Below, piece after piece: positions 1 to 5,043 of a stretch of 6,947 nt of DNA. Under the pieces are notes generated by a model. The model was given only the letters and a program-made list of their open reading frames with translations, ran no database searches and was not told the origin of the DNA. The position numbers were made by a program, and so were the translations under genes. Position 1 is the stretch's first letter. Every line of letters begins with the position of its first letter. Origin of the DNA: Candidatus Bathycorpusculum sp. (lineage in GTDB: Archaea; Thermoproteota; Bathyarchaeia; Bathyarchaeales; Bathycorpusculaceae); assembly GCA_009779045.1 (NCBI GenBank), contig WREZ01000068.1, positions 1 to 6,947 of the forward strand, in the 5' to 3' direction.

Positions 1-11
1 AGATTGTTCGG

Positions 12-35
12 CATAGGGGTAAACATAGGGGCAAC
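12..35 (+). repeat. Tandem 12-bp G-box repeat
   Basis: Two adjacent 12-mers, CATAGGGGTAAA and CATAGGGGCAAC, match at 10 of 12 positions. A related TATAGGGGTAAC lies at 97-108 and a weaker CTATAGAGGTAAC at 611-623. The 11-mer AAACATAGGGG at 21-31 recurs exactly at 3206-3216 inside an origin recognition box. This unit lacks the CCAGTGGAAA half of that box, so it is not called as one. Function unknown. Confidence 0.5.
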
Positions 36-76
36 AAAGTTTAAGTTTTTAGCTCAGATTTCAAAATAGAACCTGT

Positions 77-90
77 ATTTAACGTTAAAT
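77..90. repeat. 14-bp perfect palindrome
   Basis: ATTTAACGTTAAAT reads the same on both strands, with no spacer. A dimeric DNA-binding protein could bind it. No gene start lies close by, so any regulatory role is unknown. Confidence 0.45.
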
Positions 91-364
91 GACTGTTATA
101 GGGGTAACTTTGCAGAGTTACGGCAGAAACATATTCCGCACTTAACACTACACCAAACGGTGTTTGAATATTGTGTCAATCGTGATAAGATGGAAACTTT
201 TTTGACAGTTATTGTTTGAGAAGAAGATTATTTGGTGCTTCTACGGACAAGATAGCAGTAATAGAAGTAATTTGGAGATTACATTTATTGGAGTGTTAAA
301 GACTATACCAGAACTATTCGACAAACTAAAACTTATCAAAAAACAGTTAACAATCCACATATAC

Positions 365-502
365 ATCACAAATTAACGTGATAATCACAAATCACAACAT
401 AATCACAAATACATCACAAACTTATCACACTATGTGATGTCATACTTTCCATGTAAAAATCACAGAATTAATGGATTATCCAGATTTAATGTGACATCAC
501 AA
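365..502 (+). repeat. ATCACAA iteron-like array, left cluster
   Basis: ATCACA occurs at 365, 384, 391, 402, 413, 424, 459 and 496, and the opposite-strand form TGTGAT at 433. The four copies from 391 to 424 are spaced exactly 11 bp apart, about one helical turn, so they lie on one face of the DNA. The first pair (384 and 391) is 7 bp apart. The right end holds TGTGACATCACA at 490-501, with inverted TGTGA/TCACA half-sites. Such arrays are typical of iterons, centromere sites and multi-copy operators; the sequence does not say which. A matching right cluster lies at 1528-1657. Confidence 0.75.
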
Positions 503-830
503 TGTCAATTTATAACATTTACAGTTAGAGTAATAAAAGAAAAATGATGACTATAAGAGAGAAAAAGTAATTTGAACAAAAAAAATAAACATTAAACAAG
601 CAAAGACACACTATAGAGGTAACTATTAATTAGCATGAAAGTTTAGAAAAAAACAAAAAACGACTATAGTAACAAAAATAAAAAACCACAAAACACACCT
701 CAAACCCCATTTCGACCATGAATTGAGCCAATAACGCAATAATTAACACAACAAATCGGTAATATAAAATATAAATGGCAAAAACACCCTAATTTTGACG
801 TTAAAAACAATCATTTCAGGGACAAGAAGC

Positions 831-838
831 TATAAAAG
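831..838 (+). promoter_or_regulatory. TATA box for the 893-1372 gene
   Basis: TATAAAAG is close to the archaeal TATA consensus. Transcription would start about 25 bases downstream, near 858-862, giving a leader of about 33 bases that contains the ribosome binding site AGGAG at 879-883. This spacing supports the gene on the + strand. Confidence 0.6.
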
Positions 839-892
839 GGTAGATAGTATACAAAGTTGTATCCATTTAACATAACATAGGAGAAGCAAGTT

Positions 893-1372
893 TTGAAGCT
901 GAAAGACAGTACAACAGCATGGCTAAACGGGGCCTTAAACGACCCTATTACAAAAATACTGGCAAAAAACAGCCAATTAACAAAAACACAACTAGAAACA
1001 CTGTTAATTGACATATTATCTGAAAATATAGCAGGCAAACAACTAAAATATGATGAAAAAGCCAAATTACGGCTAACAAAGGCCAAAATAAGCCGGGGAT
1101 CCTTTAACAGAACCTTAGCACAGTCCAAAGATAATGTAATAAAATCCATCTACACTATACTACTTTTAGGGTATTTAGGAATATTTGAAAGCTCAGCTTT
1201 AGACCCATATCTCGAAATAGCAAATAAATTGAGGGATTACGTGGAGGCCCACCAAGACATGCCTGGAAAACAAGAAGAGATAGAAGACCATATAAAATTG
1301 ATAGAAATCATCAAAGAAGAGCTAGAAACAAGCTTAAAAAGGCTGTCCAACCCATCAAATCAACCCATGTGA
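893..1372 (+). CDS. Small helical protein, probable DNA-binding, function unknown
   Basis: A 159-residue soluble protein, predicted to be nearly all helical, with no signal peptide or membrane segment. The start is TTG: AGGAG lies 9 bases upstream, a TATA box lies at 831-838, a stop codon sits five codons upstream in frame, and no nearby in-frame ATG exists. Residues about 55-97 resemble a helix-turn-helix: a basic segment around K58-K65, then S68-R69-G70, a polar helix with R73, and a hydrophobic helix containing YTILLLGYLGIF. The C-terminal third (residues about 115-150) is charged and may be a coiled coil. The pattern looks like a conserved archaeal protein of unknown function, but I cannot name a family. 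The gene lies between the two ATCACA/TGTGAT clusters, and its stop codon is part of a perfect TGTGATATCACA palindrome. A link to those repeats is inferred from position only. Confidence 0.75.
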   Translation: MKLKDSTTAWLNGALNDPITKILAKNSQLTKTQLETLLIDILSENIAGKQLKYDEKAKLRLTKAKISRGSFNRTLAQSKDNVIKSIYTILLLGYLGIFESSALDPYLEIANKLRDYVEAHQDMPGKQEEIEDHIKLIEIIKEELETSLKRLSNPSNQPM

Positions 1373-1408
1373 TATCACAAATCACATAAAATAAGGCCAA
1401 AATAAGCC
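1079..1408 (+). repeat. 16-bp direct repeat pair
   Basis: AAGGCCAAAATAAGCC occurs exactly at 1079-1094, inside the coding region, and again at 1393-1408, just after its stop codon. In the first copy it encodes the segment around K63-S68. The second may be a remnant of a local duplication or a shared protein-binding site. The coordinates span both copies. Confidence 0.6.
1368..1386. promoter_or_regulatory. Perfect TGTGATATCACA palindrome plus an extra half-site
   Basis: TGTGATATCACA at 1368-1379 is a perfect 12-bp palindrome that overlaps the TGA stop (1370-1372) of the upstream gene. Another ATCACA follows at 1381, 7 bp after the previous ATCACA at 1374. It is the most symmetrical site in the window and probably the best model of a dimer-binding site. 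Confidence 0.6.
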
Positions 1409-1527
1409 CCTTTTGTTCACAACAGACAAAGGTTCATTCAGGATAAAATAAGTCGTAAACACGAAATAAAGCAATTTACGCCAACATTTCACGTGCTGAA
1501 AGAGATAAAAAGTGACTGTTCACCAGC

Positions 1528-1657
1528 GTGATTTGTGATGTGTGATATCATGCATCGCATTCCATGGAAAATACCATAATACTTAAAAAGCTCACATGAA
1601 ACTGTGATGTGTGATGCAACACATCAAATCACGAAACAAATCACAACTATATCACAT
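1528..1657. repeat. TGTGAT/ATCACA cluster, right
   Basis: TGTGAT occurs at 1534, 1541, 1603 and 1610, as two tandem pairs with 7-bp spacing. ATCACG at 1628 and ATCACA at 1640 and 1651 follow, with 12- and 11-bp spacing. The unit TGTGATGTGTGAT is present in both pairs. TGATGTGT at 1605-1612 and ACACATCA at 1619-1626 form an 8-bp inverted repeat. The cluster occupies most of the region before the start codon at 1669 and lies on both sides of the candidate promoter at 1581-1590. It could therefore control that gene; its shared spacing with the left cluster suggests one protein binds both. Confidence 0.75.
1581..1590 (+). promoter_or_regulatory. Candidate TATA box for the 1669-2496 gene
   Basis: ACTTAAAAAG is a moderate TATA-like element. 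The predicted transcript start, near 1612, would fall on the TGTGATGTGTGATG repeat at 1603-1616, so a protein bound there could block transcription. The leader would be about 57 bases. The closer element CTATATC near 1648 is too near the start codon for a leadered transcript. Confidence 0.35.
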
Positions 1658-1668
1658 GAGGTGGAAAA

Positions 1669-2496
1669 ATGAGTGAAATTATATTACCAGCATTAATGGG
1701 GGTTTTGTTAACCGCGATAATTGTTGCATCAACGGGGTATTACAGTAGAATACGTCAAGCACAAAAAGAGTATGAGAAAGCTCATAATGCTATTGAAGAT
1801 ATTGTACTAAGTTTTAATCGTGAGCTTAAACGTGAGTCGGAAAGACTTGAACAAATAGCATTTAAAGTTGAGGGAAGTCTAGCAAAATCAGATACTGGAC
1901 TAAGAAGAATAGACAATATTGAAAAAAGAATTTCACCTGTTGAGACACAACTTAGCAATATTGAAGACCAAAAAAGAAACTTTGAAGATCAAAGAAATAT
2001 TATTGAAAACCAAAAGAGCCTACTTGAGACACAAATAAATCAACTTAACAGTTTATCCCAAAATAACAGTAGTCTATCAGCTACATTGTCAGGTTTAGAT
2101 GTTAAAATAAAAGATATTGAAACAAGTCAAGAATCTCTTAACAATAAAATCAACGAGTTCGAAGATCAAATACAAAAATTCTTGACAAACCCCAAAGAGA
2201 CTAATGTTGAGCAAGTGATACCGGTTGTACCTATTAAACGTGATAAAGCCTTAGCATCATTAACCAATACTGAAATTACAGTACTGGAAATGTTGTCCTC
2301 TGAAGGAGCAAAGACTGCACCTGAAATTAAAGAAAGAGTTGAACTTAGCAGAGAACATACAGCACGGTTAATGAAGAAACTTTACGAAGGGGGATACCTT
2401 GAACGTGAAGTAGGGAAAATTCCTTTTAAATACAGTGTTAAAAAGGAAATGGAAAAATTTTTAAAAAAGGAAGACAAACTAAGCACATTTCAATAG
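1669..2496 (+). CDS. Membrane-anchored coiled-coil protein with C-terminal winged helix
   Basis: A 275-residue protein in three parts. Residues about 4-24 are one hydrophobic segment (PALMGVLLTAIIVASTGYY), followed by R27 and R29, so the rest should be cytoplasmic. Residues about 30-172 are long, charged and glutamine/asparagine-rich with heptad-like hydrophobic spacing, probably a coiled coil that dimerises. A proline-containing linker leads to residues about 197-258, a MarR-like winged helix: helix with TEITVLEML, helix with APEIKERV, recognition helix SREHTARLMKKLYEGG, then a wing containing EREVGKIPFKYSV. The ATG start is supported by GAGGTG at 1658-1663. The gene is preceded by the dense TGTGAT/ATCACA cluster, a likely binding site for this protein or a neighbour. 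Role unknown. A membrane tether for origin-proximal DNA or a membrane-bound regulator would both fit; the first is inference. Confidence 0.85.
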   Translation: MSEIILPALMGVLLTAIIVASTGYYSRIRQAQKEYEKAHNAIEDIVLSFNRELKRESERLEQIAFKVEGSLAKSDTGLRRIDNIEKRISPVETQLSNIEDQKRNFEDQRNIIENQKSLLETQINQLNSLSQNNSSLSATLSGLDVKIKDIETSQESLNNKINEFEDQIQKFLTNPKETNVEQVIPVVPIKRDKALASLTNTEITVLEMLSSEGAKTAPEIKERVELSREHTARLMKKLYEGGYLEREVGKIPFKYSVKKEMEKFLKKEDKLSTFQ

Positions 2497-2503
2497 ATCA
2501 AGA

Positions 2504-2528
2504 GTTCACCACCGTTTTAGCGGTGAAC
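2504..2528. terminator. Hairpin between convergent genes, possible bidirectional terminator
   Basis: GTTCACC (2504-2510) and GGTGAAC (2522-2528) form a 7-bp stem with an 11-base loop, starting 8 bases after the stop of the upstream gene. An alternative 5-bp stem CACCG/CGGTG is also possible. Only a short T-run follows. Since it lies between two convergent genes, it may end or protect both transcripts. Confidence 0.45.
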
Positions 2529-2559
2529 TTTAAGTAGTTATATGCTTGTGAAATGGTGT

Positions 2560-3000
2560 TTAGTAGTTATTTTTGATTTCTTGTTTGATTTTTGTTTGTG
2601 ACAAATTTGGGGCTGTTTTGTATTTAACACTGTTTCCGGTACCGGTTCTTATAAGCAATCCTTTGGTTGTCATTCTCGATAAATATGTTGAAACAGTGCT
2701 TAAACTAATTGGTTCCTTAAGTTCCTGTTCATAAACCAATTGCACATCTTTAGATACAAACCAAACTAATGGAAAACTTTTCTGAATAACACTTTGGACT
2801 TTTTCAAAACGAGAAGCTACATTTGGAAGGGAGTTAGTTAAACTATTTGACGTTTGACTCTCATTTGACATACCACCTAGTAATTCGGCAATATCCAAGA
2901 TACGTAGAGTTTTGTCACGAGTAATTTGACCATCAAAAGCAACAGTATATTTGTTGCCTTCTTTATCAAATATTTCCACTCGCATTTTATTTACAGGCAT
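2560..3000 (-). CDS. Small winged-helix protein next to the origin, function unknown
   Basis: A 146-residue protein without a membrane segment. The N-terminal part (residues about 6-42) looks like a small beta-strand unit, with MRVEIFDKEGNKYTVAF, followed by the helix KTLRILDIAELLGG. A serine/asparagine-rich linker (about 44-60) joins it to a winged helix at about 63-129: helix SRFEKVQSVIQ, helix with VQLVYEQEL, recognition helix SLSTVSTYLSRMTTKGLL and a wing with RTGTGNSVKYK. Upstream on the minus strand are AGGTAG and the TATA element GATATAAAG, which support the start; a second Met at codon 6 is the alternative. The gene points away from the origin and starts about 195 bases from the nearest ORB. 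That position suggests a role in origin control or chromosome organisation, but no function is shown. I do not recognise a named family. Confidence 0.8.
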   Translation of the reverse strand: MPVNKMRVEIFDKEGNKYTVAFDGQITRDKTLRILDIAELLGGMSNESQTSNSLTNSLPNVASRFEKVQSVIQKSFPLVWFVSKDVQLVYEQELKEPISLSTVSTYLSRMTTKGLLIRTGTGNSVKYKTAPNLSQTKIKQEIKNNY

Positions 3001-3028
3001 ATCTACTACCTAGGTGTTTGTTCACAAC

Positions 3029-3037
3029 TTTATATCA
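3029..3037 (-). promoter_or_regulatory. TATA box for the 2560-3000 gene
   Basis: On the minus strand this reads GATATAAAG. With a typical spacing of about 26 bases the transcript would start near 3007, giving a very short leader or a nearly leaderless mRNA. AGGT, 7 bases before the ATG, would be at or close to the 5' end. Confidence 0.45.
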
Positions 3038-3194
3038 TCAGCACTTATAGCTGTTATGGTGAACATACACAATATAAAAAAGCGTAAAACAAGCCTTAAT
3101 TTACTTTTCAGCCAAATCAATCATTATAAACGCTTTTACAAGCTTCACATAAAAACAAAATGCAAAATAAGAAAAAATTATCAGTTATTTCCCA

Positions 3195-3220
3195 TTCTCC
3201 AGTAGAAACATAGGGGTGTG
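3195..3220 (+). promoter_or_regulatory. Origin recognition box 1
   Basis: The box contains TCCAGTAGAAA followed, after CATA, by GGGGTGTG. It differs from the archaeal core CCAGTGGAAA at one position, and has the G-tract at the spacing shared by the boxes at 3447 and 3630 (GAAA, four bases, GGGGTGTG). Orc1/Cdc6 should bind here through its winged helix and ATPase domain. Confidence 0.8.
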
Positions 3221-3305
3221 TTATTCACAAAAAACAGGCATAAATCAACATACACCAACACTAATAGGGCTTAAAATAAAGAGTTTTTGACACAATTTCA
3301 CAATC

Positions 3306-3325
3306 ACTTCACAGTTTTGTGAAGT
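3306..3325. repeat. 8-bp inverted repeat in the origin
   Basis: ACTTCACA and TGTGAAGT are separated by four bases. A further TTCACA at 3297 lies 11 bp before the TTCACA at 3308. The half-site and the 11-bp spacing resemble the ATCACA arrays further left, so the same or a related protein might bind. This link is tentative. Confidence 0.5.
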
Positions 3326-3446
3326 TACAAACATAGATATTCAGATTTTTAAGGTTATAACAACAGTATATAATTAACAGAAGAAAAAACAAAGTTAAGC
3401 ATCATAGAAAAATTCAGGATTTTCATATTTCTTAACATTTTATAGG

Positions 3447-3470
3447 CACACCCCTTGATTTCCGCTCGAA
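3447..3470 (-). promoter_or_regulatory. Origin recognition box 2 (inverted)
   Basis: On the minus strand it reads GCGGAAA, four bases, then GGGGTGTG. The G-tract half matches boxes 1 and 3 exactly, while the CCAGTG half is degenerate (TCGAGCG). Its orientation is opposite to the other boxes, and it bounds the AT-rich tract on the left. Confidence 0.7.
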
Positions 3471-3629
3471 TGTTTACTATCAGATTAAAAAAATCAGCCG
3501 ATTAAAAAATTGTAATTTTTCTGTCTAACTTGTTAGATAATAAGCGTTTATATATACAAAGTCATTATTTTACCCAGAGTATATATAATAAATATAATTT
3601 ATAAACTAATTTTAAAATTAAAAATAGTT
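3471..3629. other. AT-rich duplex unwinding element
   Basis: Counted by hand, 3481-3630 has 27 G or C in 150 bases, and 3581-3630 has only 2 in 50. The tract lies between the inverted box at 3447-3470 and the + strand box at 3630-3655. It contains two short inverted repeats, AAAAATT/AATTTTT (3505-3520) and TCTAAC/GTTAGA (3524-3537), and the direct repeat GATTAAAAAA at 3483 and 3500. Local melting by Orc1/Cdc6 is the expected role. Confidence 0.7.
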
Positions 3630-3655
3630 TTATCCAGTGGAAATTTTGGGGTGTG
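3630..3655 (+). promoter_or_regulatory. Origin recognition box 3, best match
   Basis: It contains the full core CCAGTGGAAA, followed after TTTT by GGGGTGTG. It abuts the most AT-rich 50 bases in the window, the expected position of a box that drives unwinding. Confidence 0.85.
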
Positions 3656-3751
3656 TCTTTTTCTTTAAGACCTATTTTTCTAACTTAGCACAATATAGTT
3701 TTGTAGAAATATTGTGTAATAAAACCAGTTTTTTGTACCTTAGTCTTTATC

Positions 3752-3777
3752 TGTTCCAATAGAAATAACGGTGTATC
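3752..3777 (+). promoter_or_regulatory. Weaker origin recognition box in the cdc6 leader
   Basis: TTCCAATAGAAA, four bases, then GGTGTAT resembles the other boxes but has a shortened G-tract. It ends 25 bases before the cdc6 start codon, so initiator binding here could repress its own gene. Confidence 0.5.
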
Positions 3778-3801
3778 CTTTGAAAAAGTTGAGGCTGGCA
3801 A

Positions 3802-5043
3802 ATGGGAAATACAAATGTGCTTGATGATGTGTTTGACAGTTTTATTAATAGAATTAATATATTCAAAGATAGAGAAGTGCTTAGACACGACTATATACCT
3901 GACAAGTTGCCTCACAGAGAAGACCAAATACGATTATTAGGTGAAAGAGTTGCACCTGTTCTTAAAAATGCTAGATGTTCAAATATTTTTATTTACGGAA
4001 AAACTGGAACTGGAAAAACTGCTGTAACCAAATATGTTTTAAGTCATTTAGAATCAAAGGCAAAACAGTATAATGCACAAGTGAAGTTTTGTTATATAAA
4101 CTGCCGTATGACTGGTTCTGAATATCGTGTATTTGCGAGTTTAAATCAAAGTGTAGGCATATCTATACCTTTTACTGGTTTATCTGTGGAAGAAGTTTTT
4201 GCTCGATTTCGTGCCAGTCTTGATACTTCACGGATTCTTTTTATTATTGTACTTGACGAAGTTGACGCTTTAATTAAAGAGAAAGGCGATGCTTTTATGT
4301 ACGAGTTAACTCGAATTAATGAAACACTTACAAAAAGTAAAGTTTCAATTATCGGGATTTCTAATGATTTACGTCTTAAAGAGTTTCTTGATCCCCGCGT
4401 TTTTAGTTCTCTAAGTGAAGAAGAATTAGTTTTTCGACCCTATGATGCAAGTGAATTAAGAAACATTTTGTTTGAGCGTTCAAAACTTTCCTTTCAAGAG
4501 AACGTTTTAACTGATTCTGCTTTAAGTATTTGTTCTGCTCTTGCAGCTGCCGAACATGGTGATGCACGTCGTGCGTTAGATTTGTTGCGTGTGTCAGGTG
4601 AAGTAGCTGAACGCCAAGAAGCAAAAAATATTACTGAAGAACATGTACATCAAGCTGAGAGACATATTGAACATAACCGTGTTGTTGAAGCTCTCAATAA
4701 TTTGACTTTGCATTCAAAATTAGTGTTGTTAAGTGTTTATCACTTAAACAAATCAAGTGCATCTACTGGTGAAATTTATGATGTTTACAATGAGCTTTGT
4801 GGTGAATTTGGTGCTGGTCTTTTAACTCAGCGACGTTTAGGTAGTTTAGTTAACGAGTTAGATTCAATGGGTCTTGTTAACGCTAAAGTCGTAAGTATGG
4901 GACGATATGGCCGAACTAAGAAAATTCGTCTTGAAATTTCTAGGTCTCTAATACGTGATGTGTTTGGTGCTGATGTACGCTTTGCTCATATAATCAATTA
5001 TAAACCTCGTGTCCCACAAAAAAATACTCTTGATAGGTTTTAA
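3802..5043 (+). CDS. cdc6: Orc1/Cdc6 replication initiator
   Basis: This 413-residue AAA+ ATPase binds origin recognition boxes and loads the MCM helicase. Visible motifs in order: Walker A GKTGTGKT (66-73), Walker B with LDEVD (D152, E153), sensor 1 GISNDLR (N188), the R199 region DPRVFSSL typical of the Orc1 arginine finger, and sensor 2 GDARRALDLLR (253-263). The C-terminal winged helix (about 295-400) has the recognition helix LTQRRLGSLVNELDSMG and the wing SMGRYGRTKKIRL, which in archaeal Orc1 contacts the ORB DNA. Length is normal and all key ATPase residues are present, so it should be active. The ATG is preceded by GAGG at 7 bases, and an in-frame stop lies just upstream. No TATA box is clear; GTAATAAAAC near 3716 is a candidate. 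An ORB lies in the leader. The last codons overlap the convergent DP1 gene by 4 bases. Confidence 0.97.
   Translation: MGNTNVLDDVFDSFINRINIFKDREVLRHDYIPDKLPHREDQIRLLGERVAPVLKNARCSNIFIYGKTGTGKTAVTKYVLSHLESKAKQYNAQVKFCYINCRMTGSEYRVFASLNQSVGISIPFTGLSVEEVFARFRASLDTSRILFIIVLDEVDALIKEKGDAFMYELTRINETLTKSKVSIIGISNDLRLKEFLDPRVFSSLSEEELVFRPYDASELRNILFERSKLSFQENVLTDSALSICSALAAAEHGDARRALDLLRVSGEVAERQEAKNITEEHVHQAERHIEHNRVVEALNNLTLHSKLVLLSVYHLNKSSASTGEIYDVYNELCGEFGAGLLTQRRLGSLVNELDSMGLVNAKVVSMGRYGRTKKIRLEISRSLIRDVFGADVRFAHIINYKPRVPQKNTLDRF

Larger units (their letters stand above)
1..892. other. Long A/C-rich region without a gene
   Basis: No credible coding region or tRNA was found here on either strand; all open stretches are short and lack ribosome binding sites. 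The + strand is strongly A- and C-rich: positions 661-720, counted by hand, are A29 C18 T9 G4. The region contains a G-box tandem repeat at 12-35, a 14-bp palindrome at 77-90, the ATCACAA array at 365-502 and the promoter of the next gene at 831-838. Nearly 900 bases without a gene is long for an archaeal chromosome. Its position near a replication origin, and its repeats, suggest a structural or regulatory role rather than a decayed gene. An undetected small RNA cannot be excluded. Confidence 0.6.
3195..3780. other. Replication origin (oriC), predicted
   Basis: This stretch has no credible gene and lies directly upstream of the initiator gene cdc6. It holds three well-matched origin recognition boxes (3195-3220 +, 3447-3470 -, 3630-3655 +), a weaker one (3752-3777 +), an inverted repeat at 3306-3325 and a very AT-rich tract at 3471-3629. 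The G-tracts of the boxes at 3447-3470 and 3630-3655 point away from this tract. An origin beside its own orc1/cdc6 gene, with ORBs flanking an AT-rich unwinding element, is the standard archaeal arrangement. Base skew also changes sign across the region. Confidence 0.85.

Noticed and set aside
490..501. CRP-type site (TGTGA-N6-TCACA)
   Set aside because: The half-sites match, but the spacer is 2 bp instead of 6, and CRP sites are not expected in an archaeon of this type.
365..502. CRISPR array
   Set aside because: The repeat unit is only 7-11 bp with no spacers of 30-40 bp, and no cas gene is in the window.
811..1149. Minus-strand reading frame of 112 codons
   Set aside because: It lies opposite the 893-1372 gene, which has its own TATA box and ribosome binding site. 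Its product is a hydrophobic, serine/phenylalanine-rich sequence typical of an antisense shadow of A-rich coding DNA.
1559..1570. ATTCCATGGAAA palindrome as an ORB
   Set aside because: It resembles the GGAAA part of an ORB by chance, but CCAGTG and the G-tract are both absent.
1669..2496. CdvA-type cell division protein
   Set aside because: A coiled coil is present, but there is no N-terminal PRC-barrel; instead there is a membrane helix and a C-terminal winged helix.
3014..3205. Plus-strand reading frame of 63 codons in the origin
   Set aside because: It runs into the ORB at 3195-3220, overlaps the promoter of the minus-strand gene, has a low-complexity lysine-rich product and no ribosome binding site.
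3685..3927. Minus-strand reading frame of 80 codons across the cdc6 start
   Set aside because: It overlaps the first third of the well-supported cdc6 gene and its leader, and the product shows no recognisable motif.
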